Positions 34,884 through 46,859 of a stretch of DNA of 64,000 bases are shown piece after piece. A program made the position numbers and the translations under genes. The stretch is from Corylus avellana (taxonomy: Eukaryota > Streptophyta > Magnoliopsida > Fagales > Betulaceae). The DNA lies in assembly GCF_901000735.1 (NCBI RefSeq), contig NC_081543.1, forward strand, positions 33,068,771 through 33,132,770, written 5' to 3'. The notes beneath the pieces are model-generated. The model was given only the letters and a program-made list of their open reading frames with translations. It searched no databases and was not told where the DNA came from. Within the stretch, counting starts at the first letter, position 1, and each line of letters opens with the position of its first letter.

Positions 34884-35496
34884 CATCATATTCATCCTTC
34901 TTTCTCTAACCCAGTAAGTACCCACCACACATCCATCCAATCTCCCTCTCATGGCTTCCAATTCTTTTTTTTTTTTGTTTTTTTTTGTTTTTGTATATAT
35001 CATCACATATATACATGTACAGAGATCCTCTTCTACCAGCCAGCCACCTCTCTCTCTCTCTCTCTCTCTCTCTAGAATTTAATTAAATTTTACATACTTT
35101 CAATGTTTTTCTCTGGGTGAAAGTGGGAAAACAAGAACGGGGGGGCTGGCCTAAATGAAAGTGAAAAAAGAAATGATCCGAAAATCAAAAGAAGAAAAAC
35201 AAAAATACATAGGGGTTGTTGGGAGGAAGAAAATGGAACCAGAGGGCAATGAGGAATGAATGAATAAATAAAAACTGCAAAAGGAACTAAGCTATTTTTC
35301 TCTGGGTTCCACTGGCATTGGCTGCTAATGATAATATTATTTTGTTCTTCTGATTATGACACAGGTATCTGTAAACCTTATACGGTGGGGAAGATGGATT
35401 GGAAGAGTTCCAATGAAACTGGGGGGATTTTGGGCAGCAAGAAGAAAATATGCAAAATGGGCAGAGAAGCAGTACAGTTAAAGAGACAATTTTGTT
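33561..35496. other. Intergenic DNA and TTL gene 3' flank, with microsatellites
   Basis: No gene recognised. Simple repeats: (GA)n near 34454-34470, (CAA)n(TAA)n at ~34837-34880, and (CT)n at ~35050-35074. The last few hundred bases before 35497 should include the 3' untranslated region of the minus-strand TTL gene. Confidence 0.5.
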
Positions 35497-38400
35497 CTAA
35501 AAGCTGTAATGCCTCACCGAATGTTCTAGCACATCACGACTTGGGCGCACAATCTCCTTCACCCGGACACCATTTTTGTAAATCTTGAAGGTCGGAACAA
35601 ACCTCACATTCTCAGCACTTGCCACTGTTGGGCTCTCTTCAATATCCACCTATCAACAAAACACCATGGAAAGTTTGCATAATAAGAAGGTTTGGAAATT
35701 TCAATTTCCTCCTTTCTTTTATTTCTCTCCCAATTCATAAAACTAGTATTAGCAAGTACACAGACAGTTGGGTCATTTTTACCTTGAGGAAATTAATGGA
35801 TGGGTAGCGGCTGCATAATGTGTCCACGAAAGGAGATATTTGCTTGCATTGCAAGTCAGAGGCCGCGTTGAAATGAACAACCGACACGCCTGCAAATTTA
35901 AAGTTTTATTATTGCTTGTGTTGAGAACATTGCAAACTGATTGTATTTTCAGGAAGGAAAATACTAAAGTTTTGAGAAGGGCTACCTGGTAGAGATATTG
36001 CAGCTCTGAACTGCTCATGACCTGATACTTCCTCCACTTCGCCACCAAACTTCATATTATAAACTTCTTCCCCACGGGATTTCTTCAATGCGACTTGAGC
36101 ATGGAATAATGATTCTGCAACTTCATTGTCATCAGGAAGTTCCATCCTCAAGACCTCATAATCTCTCACAGCGTCCACCCACCTTTCCAACTACAATCCA
36201 TCATCCACAGTAAGTAACAAGGTAAACCATACAAATTTGAAAAATGCACAAATAGAGCAAAATTGAAAGTACCTTGCTGTTTGAGGCAGCCCTTCGAAGA
36301 AGGGCTTTTGTGTAAGTAGGTTGGATGCTTAAGGCATGGTTGCAGTCCTCAACGGATCGCTCCCACAGCCCAAGCTTAAACCAACAAGCTGCCCTATTGC
36401 AGTAAAGAAGAGAATTGGAAGGGTCAAGCCTGAGACCTTCACCATATGCAGAGCAAGCTTCAGTGAACCTCTCAGATTTGAAGAGATCATTGCCACGCGC
36501 ACGAGCTCTTGACACCAACTTAACATTTTTAAGCATCACTGCAACTTCAACATTCCGGGCATCAATCTGCCCAGCTTTCTCAGCAGCTGTAACTGCATTC
36601 TCAAACCTGCAATACATCCATCATCCATTCTTCACTCTCCTACAAAACCCTTTTGCCCTCCTATATATCTGACAAAGCTTAAATTTCTCAACTCACCTTC
36701 CCAATGCCATCTCAATCTGAGCTTGGACAAAGTATAGATAAGCTTCAGAAAGCATCCCAAAGAATCTACTCTGTGAGCAGGTGGTAGATGGTTCTAGTTT
36801 GGGAATATTTGATAGGCTTGATTCTGCATCATCAATTTGGTGGAGCTTTAAAAGGGCTTCCGTTCTACACATAAAGAGCTGTAAATTCAATTTGAACCAG
36901 TTCAGCCATTTATTAATGTGGCCTGCAACCAATTTCTTAAACCACACTAAAGAAAAATATTAGAAATGGGTTTCTACCTGTGGAGAAAAATCAGCTCCAG
37001 CAGCAATGGCAGCATCACCTTCCCTCAAAGCACTCTTCCAATCATTAATCCTCCGGGCATCTGTGCATTTGTTTAAATGCTTCTCTACTGCCTGCAACTT
37101 CTGCAACTCTGCCGGATCTAGCTGCACTCCTGGAATACAAAGGTGCCTCCTGGCATTCTCAACCTGCCCTAACCTGTTATGAAATTGAGTTAAGACAGGT
37201 ACACAGAAAATTTGAAATATGAATCATAATTCACCTACCTTATTTTATCAAGTAATCACCAAAAGACCAGAATCAAACAAACTTGATGAAATCAACCAGC
37301 ACAAGACTAACACAAATGAAGTTCCATTGGGCCATTAGAGATATAGATAAATCACAAATCTATAAGCATCAATAGAAGGATTGCATTGTCCTAAAATACA
37401 GATATATGTTCATATGAGTTCAGATTTTTTTTTTAAACAACTTTCACAGCATATAATACAGAAATTATCTAATCCAAAGATCTTGAACTGAATTTCTCAT
37501 AACATTAACCAAAATCAAGCGACAACAACCAGAGGACGATTATAAATAACAAAAAACCCATTTAAAACGCTCAATACCCAGATTCAAACACAATGATTCC
37601 AACTTCCAAGCAACTTTGCTCCTACCTATAATCATAGTAAAACCAGAAAGATCAGAAACAGACCCACAAAATGCATTAGCCAAAAAACCAACGACAACAC
37701 GACATGAACTAGATCTAACAACAAAAGAGGAAGACCCATCCCCACCAATGCAGGCCAAAACAACGAACTAAAGAAGCAAAAAGAACTCAACTTGAAGCAT
37801 GACCCACCTAAGAAAAAGAGATGCCAAGCGATGGTGAGCCCTCCCATAATTGGGATCCAACCTCACCGCCTCCTCGCACTCCCTCACCGCCTCCCCAAGC
37901 CTCCCTAAACCCGTCAATGCTGCCGCGCGGTTGCTCCGGTACGCTGCATTGCCAGGCGAAAGCGCAATTGCCCGATCGTACAATCTCAATGCCTCCCCAA
38001 AATGGCCCCTTTTGTACTGCTCGTTCCCTGCCCTCTTCACCTCCTCCGAATCCGCACCCACCATTACTTTCCTCACATACTCTCCGCCACCGCTCGACCG
38101 CATGGTTGTGGGACTTGCATTTGCGTTAGCGTTTGCCGACTCCTTGGGACTCACACCGCCCCGCATTATGCTCCCGTGCCCGTAATTGCCCGACCCGGAT
38201 CCTAACACGTCGGTTCTGGAGCTCCGGTTCTGAGCCATACCCGTTTTGAGGATTTTCCCGGACGGGCAGATGTTGCCGGTGGGAAGGACATTTAGCAGCG
38301 GTGAATTCACGGAGCTTTGGATTTGAGCATGGCTCTGACCCGAGTATATTAGCGGGGGTGTGGATCCGGAATCGGATCTGTTATGACCCGGTTTGAAATT

Positions 38401-38769
38401 ACGGGCGGTTGCGCTGGATCGGAGACTGTCACCGGCCGTGGGACTGCTCTCGCTGGACCCGGAGAGCTCCCCGGAGTGGTTGTTGGGGCCGGAGTCGGGT
38501 CTTTTCGCGGGCTGGTTCTGGCCGTTTCGGCCGGATAACGATCCAGACGAGCTGGAGCTACTACTAGTGGTGGTGGTGGTGGTGGTGGTAGTGGCGGTGA
38601 GTCCACTGCTGGTGGGTCCGGCATGCCGGATCCGGAGAGGCGAAACCGGCGAGCCCAGATCGAGCTCTCGGAAATCAGGCTTATTAACCTCGCAACTCAG
38701 CGAGTCCCGGAAGCGATCGTTGAGCGCGTCGAGCCCCGGCTCCGAAATGGGCTTCCCGGAATGCGACAT
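35497..38769 (-). CDS. TTL1: TPR repeat-containing thioredoxin-like protein (TTL1-like)
   Basis: Seven exons on the minus strand: 38769-37808, 37173-36978, 36878-36697, 36606-36273, 36190-35986, 35889-35783, 35649-35497. All introns are GT-AG. They give 2139 nt and 712 residues, close to Arabidopsis TTL1 (about 700). The N-terminal third is low complexity, with a nine-Thr/seven-Ser run and Ser/Asn/Gly-rich stretches. A first TPR block spans ~241-350, a second ~480-590, and a thioredoxin-like domain ~620-712. The CxxC redox centre is absent ([11 protein letters not shown] in its place), as is usual for TTL proteins, so it should act as a scaffold. TTL proteins function in osmotic-stress/ABA responses and brassinosteroid signalling in the cytosol and at the plasma membrane. 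I chose the start at [10 protein letters not shown] by similarity; an in-frame ATG 23 codons upstream (38838) is also open. Confidence 0.95.
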
Positions 38770-39142
38770 TTTCCCACAAACCAAACAAAACCCAAAGCTC
38801 CAAATTTTCAAAAAACTTTGCCCCTCTCTGTCTCTCAAAAAAAAAAAAACTCCCCTTTTCTTCTCCTCTCACTCTCTATCTCCCTTCCTCTTTCTCAGCA
38901 ATGTGCGTGAATGAAAGTACGAACAATATACAGATAGAGAGTCAGAAGAAGAAGCTTTGAAGAATACATGAACGAAAACACAGAGAGAGAGATAGAGAGA
39001 AAGAGATGGGGATCTCGTGATATAAAAGGAAGAAGCAAAGAATGAATGTGAGTGTTAGAAGCGTCTTGAGAGAGAGAAAGAAAAGGGTTTTTACAGAAGA
39101 AAGGAAGAAGAAGGAAAGAGAAAGAAAAAAGAGAGAGAGCTC

Positions 39143-39150
39143 TTTTATAT
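39143..39150 (-). promoter_or_regulatory. Possible TATA box for the TTL1-like gene
   Basis: TATAAAAG reads on the minus strand about 370 bases upstream of the chosen ATG. The intervening leader is rich in CT/GA runs (38860-39010, 39090-39140). Another CT-rich tract follows further upstream at ~39208-39235. The start site is inferred only. Confidence 0.4.
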
Positions 39151-39239
39151 TTTCTTCGTTTTCTTTCCCCTCTTCACCTGCTTCTTCACGAGACAGGTTT
39201 CACTTCTCCCCTCTCTCTCTCTCTCTCTCTCTTTCTTTA

Positions 39240-41590
39240 TTATTTTCTTCCCATCTCTTCCATCGTACCCTACTCTTCCTCCACAATTCGCTTTATTTCT
39301 TGTTTTTTTGTTTGGATCCCCATCTCACTCTCGCTCCACCCACTGTGACACTCACTCTCCACTCTCTCCCCCATAAACCTCACTCTATCCATGTATTGTT
39401 TTTGTCATCTTCCATATCAATAAAATATATTAATTTTATTTCTCTTTCTTTTCCAAACTTCAATTGTTTTTTTTTTCCCAGAAAGAAGTTACCTTAATCG
39501 TTAAAAACATTCCATAAAAAGCCACAGATATTTCACACGCGCTAATCCCACGCGCCGACGAGTTACTGATAAAATGCCATGATTTGTGTTTTTCCCCGAT
39601 CTCTTTTATTATTGCTGCCTTTCTTTGTGCACTCTTCCTGCAAAAATATTAACTCCACTCTTACACCGGCGTACTAGTCCCCAAACAAACAAGTCCGGTT
39701 CCACATGGCGATGTGGCACTGATATGGGCCCCACCTACGTAGGCCCCCACATAGATCAAATCCTAATCAAAGAGTCTGTGGATCGTCAGATTTTGTGGCG
39801 CTTCATTAATATGGGTGTGCTGCCAATGCATCAAAACCCTCCGGAGTGTTTACATTTACTTAATTAGCCTTCACATTTAGGTTTCCATATTAGTCAAAGG
39901 TCAAATTGTCAAAATGCTATACACATTCAATTTTTTTTTTCTTTTTAATTTTTGAGTATATTTCTTGACAGAACAGTAATTTAAATAGAATTTTACTGTC
40001 ACGTCAAGAAATATACTTTTAAGAGCGTTAAAGTAAAATTGTGTATTTTTGTAATAGTCAAAAGATTGTTTCATCATAACAAACTAAGGAATTAATTAAT
40101 TGCTACAGTTCTCAGTAAATTTGACAAGTATTGTAGCTATCTAGTACATAAAATAAAAAATCAAATAACAGAATAATTATGATTCTGTACTTTTATTATT
40201 TTTAAAAAAAATAAAAAGAATTTGTGGAGCAAGTTTTTTTTATATATTTTTAAAAAATAATATACAAACGCCAAAAAAAAAAAAAAAAATCATAGCATTT
40301 CTAGTGCTATATAAACTCTCTAAAATACAGTGCGAGTGCTCTACATGATAGGTTTATTTTTTAAGTTTATATATTTTTCTCTGCCATCGATCCTAGATTC
40401 CTGTACTTTCTAGATTTTTTACTTTCTTACGCAAGCCAGAAGCCAACACAAGATTTAAGGACACTGCTTAGCGAATTACCCAAAAAACCCGCAACTATCA
40501 TCTTAATTACGAAAATGCTTCAAACAAGGTTTATGAACACCGCCTAATGACTTCGATAAGCTCGAGAATGAGGAAGAAAAATGTCAACAACTTGCTTTTA
40601 AAACTAACGTTCTTGTCAAGACAAATCAGAGTGGCATTGTGGTGGATAGAGTGAGGGTAAGGGGTACTGTGGGAAATTCGAGTGGGAGTCTCGACAGAAG
40701 TAGCTGGCCATGTGCAGGAGAGAGTGGCGTGCCAGCTGGCCCATTCGGGAAAAAACTTGAGCCAAACAGTGGCGTCCAGCTAAGCAAAAAACGGGGAGAG
40801 TAACGGCGTTAGCACGATTCGCAGAATATTCGTGCGATCGTGAGTGTTATCAGGTTACGGACGTTAAACCGGAGGGGAACCGGATGGTGACAGCAGAGGA
40901 GGAGGCCAACCCCAAGTGGTGGCAGAGAAGGGGAATGATGAGCAGGCGATCCAAATCATGCCAGGTAGGCAAAACCCACACGTAGCTTTGGGCAAAGGTC
41001 TTGTGCAATTGTGGTGCACCATAGGCTAGGTGGACCATCAGGTTTCTGTCCGAAAGGCACGTGTTGGTCTCGTGGCGAATCGCTATAGAACAGATAATGT
41101 GCATGTGGCAGCACCAGGGCACAGGGTTTTGAGTTGTCTTGTACCACAATGATGACGTAGTAGAGTATTGGCCTAACAAAACAAAAACAACAACAACAAT
41201 AATAATAATAATAATAATAAAAAAGGAGAAATGCATTTTCATAGAATGTCCAAGGAAGTCCAATTCAAAGAAAGTGAGCCCCTTATCCCCAATGGGTTCT
41301 AATTGTTAAAAACTATTATCAAATGCCTTGAATCTCATATTTTTATGCCCTTTTTTTTTTGGGATAAATACTAAATTATAAAATTTTGTTTTGGAGTTAT
41401 ACAAACAATCTTCTTATATTTCATATTATTTTATAGGAAAAAGTATGTATATTTTCTTTAACTAATATTCAATTGATTTTTTTTTCTTTTTTTGAATATG
41501 GATTTTCATTTCATTTTATATGGAAAAATCTAGAGTGAAAACTCTAAACAAAAAGAGCAGAAAGCTCTAGGGTTACAATATTCTGAATAC
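39240..41590. other. Intergenic DNA with a GC-richer island, no gene recognised
   Basis: 39.24-40.6 kb is T-rich with no gene. From ~40610 to ~41160 base composition rises to a GC-richer, repeat-free stretch with no convincing long open frame, bounded on the right by a (CAA)/(TAA)n microsatellite at ~41185-41220. Its origin is unclear. Confidence 0.4.
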
Positions 41591-41599
41591 TTCTGGGGA

Positions 41600-41990
41600 C
41601 CTCTTAAACTTTTAATGTCCTCTAGTTACAATTGATAATGTCCTCTTAAACTTTTAATTAAGAAAATATTCTTTTCAAACTATCAAGAATTGATAATGTC
41701 TTCCTAATGACGAAAAATACCCTTAATAAAATAAAAAATATAAAAAATAAATAAACTAGGGTGTCGAAATTTAAAAAAAAAAAAATCATTTTTTAAAAGA
41801 AAAACAATTGATATTTTTTTGAATTAATTGAAGAATTTTTGTCTTATTAAAAAAATAGTCATTTTTGTCTTTTTGCCGGCCTTAAGAAGAAAATTGTCAA
41901 TTTTTTTGGTAATTTATGAGGAACTTGTCTTAATTGAAAGTTTTGTGGAGGATATTGTCAATTAAATGGTAGTGGTGTGGTGTCGGGGGA
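41600..41990. repeat. Decayed relative of the 4681-5432 MULE MITE
   Basis: Left words (CTTTTAATTAAGAAAATATTC, CAATTGATAATGTCC) and right words (ATATTGTCAATTAAATGGTAG, GAAAATTGTCAATTTTTTTGG) are inverted and resemble the arms of the element at 4681. The ends are too worn to read a target duplication. Confidence 0.5.
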
Positions 41991-42357
41991 TTTTGAAAGT
42001 CTATGAAATAGCATCAATACAAAAATTTAAATACGGAGAAAATGCCAATTTTCTTCAATGAAAATACAGGAAGATGTAGGAGATCATATTTTATCTATGG
42101 CAGTGGTGCAGTAAAAAAAAAAAACTGCTTTGAGAAGTATTTAGGGCTGCTAGTAGTAGTTAGAAAGTAAAAATAAATAAATAAAAGAAAAAAAGAAATA
42201 GAACATTTAAAAGTATCAAGGAAATTATATGGAATCAACTTAATGGTTGGAAGGAAAGAAATTTTTAACACAACTAGAGGAGATTCTTCTTAAAACTGTA
42301 ATGCAAGTCATTCCAACTTGCATTACGAGTATTCTTCTTAAAAAATAGCTAATTAAG

Positions 42358-42360
<3 letters not shown>

Positions 42361-42398
<38 letters not shown>
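42361..42398. repeat. (AT)n microsatellite
   Basis: A pure AT array of 38 bases just upstream of the RNase H-like fragment. Further AT arrays occur at about 43405-43430, 44978-45010, 53886-53905, 59779-59798 and 59813-59829. Confidence 0.9.
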
Positions 42399-42401
<3 letters not shown>

Positions 42402-42489
42402 TAAGTTTGACACCTATGGCTTAACCTGTCATCTATAGTTTGGCCCTTTCAAATGAAACATCCTAATTCTGTCCCTTACGAGGAATATT

Positions 42490-42765
42490 ATGGAGCAAAG
42501 AAGATGGGTCAAACAAGAAGATGGGTATGAGAATGTGGATGCTCGGGAAGTTGTTGATGCTTTGCGGACGGAAAGTCATTGTTGGAGTTTGATTGATGAT
42601 ACAAAGACCATACTCAATAGTCTACAATCATGGCACGTGAGACACACCAGAAGGGATGTGAACATGGTAGCTCATTGTTTAACAAAAATGGAAAATGTTT
42701 GGGTTAAGGATTATTCCGTTTTTATCCATAATATTGTAATCAGTGATCGAGAAGCTTTTTCTTAA
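42490..42765 (+). pseudogene. RNase H-like (RVT_3) fragment from a retroelement
   Basis: An open stretch of 91 codons with REVVDALRTESHCWSLIDDTKTI followed by VRHTRRDVNMVAHCLTKM. The late motif, with a conserved Asp before N-x-VAH-LTK, is characteristic of RNase H-like domains of plant non-LTR elements (the reverse-transcriptase-like RVT_3 family). The first half of the domain is missing, so this is a remnant rather than a gene. Confidence 0.65.
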
Positions 42766-42799
42766 TTTAAATGAATGAATCTAAATTTAAATAAATAAA

Positions 42800-43398
42800 T
42801 GAAAAAAAAAATACAAGACCAACACAAGTTGTTCCTAATCCAATGGCTCACAAGCCTCACATGCATCTTGGCTGCTCTGCCGCAATGATTTATGTGAAAG
42901 TTTGATTGGTTTCCTCCTATAACCATCGCGTATGTGTTGGTACTTTTTAGTCTTCCAATGTCAAACATAGGTATTCATCAAACTACCTTAGTGGCTTTAT
43001 TAAAAAATATATATTTATATATATAAGCTTTATTTTTTTTAATTTTGATTTTTGTTTTGTTTAGAAATTAAGTAAGAAAAGGTAGTAGAAGATTGATTTA
43101 ATAGTCTAATAAATTAATAAGTTACGATTAGTTTGAGATAATAGGTTTAGTTTTCCCTTGAACATTATATCTTCTAGGGAAGGTTCACTGTACTACGCCC
43201 GAAAATGCATCCTCATAGGGGGTTGAGTCATATTATATGATTATGCTTTGCCTTAAAAAGTACTACATTATTATTATAATCCCTTGTTTTTCTCAATTTA
43301 TTTTATTCATAATTAAGGCTGGGAACCCGGCAGGAGGCATCTTCTATTTATGCCACCTCCTCTCTTTTTCCCTCATAAAAATTTAAAAAAATAATAAT

Positions 43399-43430
<32 letters not shown>

Positions 43431-44373
43431 GCCTCGTGGCCACCAACCCGTTCAATATTGGAACGACCCACCCCAATAATGAGTGCATTTTGAGGGGTCT
43501 TTAAGAGTGACAAAAGTGTATATATGGAGTTGGAGGTTGGTTGCTGTTGATGCATTTTTATGAGCATTGGAAATTTGGCACAGCTAGATTATGCAACAGC
43601 TTCCTTACAAATTTATTACTCAAAGGTTGCAAATGCACTATTCTTTTGCCTAAAGCTCAAGAAATTAGCCAAAGGATACTTCTTTTGGGAGGGGGGGAAA
43701 GAAATTGTAGGAATATTCTCTTTGGAGCTTGTTTATTTTTCCTCACATGATAGTTCAACCCTTTTTTTCTTTCTTTTTTGCTTCTAAGATGGGTTGGGTG
43801 GGAGTGCTTTTGCCATGAAATTGATAAAAAAAAAAAGGAGGATGGAGAAGAATGAGAGAAAGGACCGGAGTAAATGTTCTAGCATTTTTCAATTAAATAT
43901 GACACTTGGAATAGAAAAAGAGTAGCAAATTAAATATGATGCTTGACTTGGAAGGACTCAAACTTCATCTTGCTTTTTGTCAACATGGTAAAATTAAAAT
44001 GAGAGAGAGGGAGGCATATGAGTCTTATATGAATTCTTTCACGCTATCGACTCAAATTATTAATAATTTAGACAAATAATTGATGCAAATCCGAACTCAA
44101 TTCTAGAAGCGATTCTTATTGTGTGAAGCATATGAGATTGGAATTAATGATAAATATTTGAACGATTCAACTTTGTTTGCTAGTGGAAATGAATATAGTT
44201 CATCATTTTATTTTGGCCTAATTTGACTCAAAAGTCAAAACTATGCATGCCCTTTTCAACCCTTTTCAAACTGTCCAAATAAGTTAATCAACCCTTAATT
44301 TTTGGATAATCTGCCTGCTTTGACTAAATCACACCATGCATTGATACCCATTTTGTACATGAAAGTTAGAGTA
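42800..44373. other. Intergenic DNA, no gene recognised
   Basis: A/T-rich sequence with an AT array at ~43405-43430 and several short, unconvincing open frames (for example 43541-43787). No conserved motif was seen. Confidence 0.45.
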
Positions 44374-44535
44374 ATGTTAAATTCACGTTAAACTTCTACA
44401 CTAACTTCGTATCGTTGATCTGACGTGTTTTAAATGGCTTTATATATTAGTTATTTTTTTTTTTAAAAAAAAAATATTAACTATTTAAAATATGTCATAT
44501 CAATTAATATGAAATTAATATTAAAATCTAGTGTG
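44374..44535. repeat. Hairpin MITE-like sequence
   Basis: An inverted repeat centred on an A/T tract near 44465. The left AATTCACGTTAAAC...GATCTGACGTGTTTTAAAT pairs imperfectly with the right ATTTAAAATATGTCATATC...TAGTGTGAATTC. Boundaries are approximate and no target duplication was identified. Confidence 0.55.
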
Positions 44536-44539
44536 AATT

Positions 44540-44968
44540 CGGCCTCCGTTTTTGAAACGCAGCATTTTTGTACCACTCCACGCCGTTTCAACACTTATAA
44601 AGTTGTTTAATAACAAATCATTTTTAATTTTTTTTGGTCATTAGAGAACCATTAGACTTGTCTTTTTCGAACGTTTCTCTCTTGGAATGAGAGGATCACC
44701 CTTAAATTTTGATCGATCTCCTAAAATAATCCTGATTTCTGGATTTTCCTAGAGGCTAGAGTTGTACACTCTCTTTTGCTTTTCTTTTTTCCCAATTAAA
44801 TTCTCTTCCTCTCTCTCTGTGCCCACAATGTACTCGTCCCATTGAATCTGACCCACAATGAACATAATCATGCATGCATAGACGGCATAATCTAGATGTG
44901 TCCTTTATAAGAAGATAAAAGGCATAATTTACTTTTGAAAATTAGTTTGCAAGAAAAAGACATTTAAG

Positions 44969-45014
<46 letters not shown>

Positions 45015-46800
45015 GACGGCATACTATATTGATAATAACTTAATAATAGAATTTTGTTTTAGGCGATTCAACTCATTTATCAGTATTCAATGATTTAATA
45101 TTATGCATATACATAGTAACAAGACATTTTATTCTAGCATACATGTCACTTCCTCCGTGTCTCGACCACAAAAAAACAATCAATTCAATCTCATATTCAA
45201 CGAGCTGTGTTCGATCACATACTCAACATAATGATTGACTCTAATATCAAATAATACAAATCTCAATCAAAACTCACCTTTAGAAACCCGTTTGAAAGAG
45301 AATGGTGGTCAAGAACTTTTATACAGACAATTAAAATTACATTTAGGCCATAAAGAACACTTAAAATCGTCAAGTTGCCTAAGCTTAGAAAAGATAGACA
45401 TGAGAGATGTCTGGTTTTTTCTTAAAGAAAAAACTAGAAATTGACTCCTTTGTACTTGGTAAGACTTGGAATGTCTTGTTTTTTTCACCACCAACCAAGC
45501 ACCGACGCTTTAACCTTTGCCTCTTGGAGGCCATTCTTTGACAAAGTTTTTCAAAACCCTTTTTAAATGTTGAAAATTCTATTTAAATATCAATTATCCA
45601 AATGGGTCACTTTTTTTATTTTTTTTTATTATTATTTTTTATATAAAAAAGAAAAAACAAAGCACTTCTCACCATTTTTATTTTTTTTTACATATTCACT
45701 TATGGAGAGAAAAAAATGAAAAATATTTAAATTAATGACCTATACTTTATAAAGCGTGCTTTTAGCTAATTGAACTACTATTTAAAATCAATTTCTAACC
45801 GATACTTTTCAAAAGATAAAGTACAAAACACTCTCCAAGAAATTTTTTTAAAAATAAATTAAAAATGAAGGGTGGCTAATTAGAATATTAGAAAGTCGGC
45901 AATCTCTAATCCAAATCCCTAATATTATATTAATATACGTGAGATTTATTCTGTACATGTTATGATGTACTTGAAGAATAGGTTGAGGAATCAAATCCAT
46001 AATGTCTTGTCTCCTGTTAAAAACACATAAAAAGGCATCACTTTCCGATGTGTATGCGTATTTACCTTTGGAAGTGGGCTTCTCTCTCTTTTTGTAAAAG
46101 AAGATACGGAAGAGTAATTAATGGGATGGTGGGTGGGGTGGATTGATGGAGAAATGAAGCAAATTCAATTCAATCTCTACAAATAAATCACCATCTTTTT
46201 GTAGCATTTGCTCAATCTTCACTTCACAAGCCATTGCAACTCTCATCTCCCACATGGATGTGCAGACAAACTTTTATGAACAACTTAATTATGCTTCTTC
46301 AAGTGCATGCAAATTAGTGAAGCAAAGTGTTTGATATGTGTGCCTTTGCATTCATTAGTTGATCTTAGATTATTACACTATCCTGAAAAAAACCATAAAA
46401 ACGTCCAATTAAAACGGGACACCTTGTATTTAATTACTGAAAATGATTAAGAGTGAAAATAGGAGTTGGGACTCTCAAAGAAAGTAAAAGAATCTCCAAC
46501 AAGAGGAGATAGTCAGGCAGCTCCAAATTTATTTGAACAATATGTTTATGAAGGAAAAAAGATATGTACGATTGGATGCCGTTAGGACCTTTAGATTAAT
46601 TTTTAAAATCTATTTATATTTTAGACCTTGATAATGTTTTATATATTTTAGAAATTTCTAGAAAATAATTTTTGTTTCAATTTGTTAAATCAAATTTTGA
46701 TATTTTTTTTTTAAAAAAAAAATTAAAATTATTATTGGTGTTGAAATATTAATTGATGTTATGTTAAAATGGGTTTAGATCCCAACTTTAAAAATAATTA
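44540..46800. other. Intergenic DNA, no gene recognised
   Basis: AT-rich with an (AT)n array at ~44978-45010. No coding similarity is seen. The final part, from ~46590, is duplicated at ~49215 and belongs with the copia remnants. Confidence 0.45.
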
Positions 46801-46859
46801 CATATCTGGTGTTGGCATAAAGAGGAGCTTTGTGAATGAAAACTTCTATCTTCTCTTGT

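Noticed and set aside
38393..38914. Plus-strand frame of 173 codons opposite TTL1-like exon 1
   Set aside because: Antisense shadow of the Ser/Thr-rich first exon; its valine run is the complement of the threonine array.
39042..39497. Plus-strand frame of 151 codons upstream of the TTL1-like gene
   Set aside because: Composed of CT/GA low-complexity sequence (Ser-Leu runs) in the leader and promoter region; no protein similarity.
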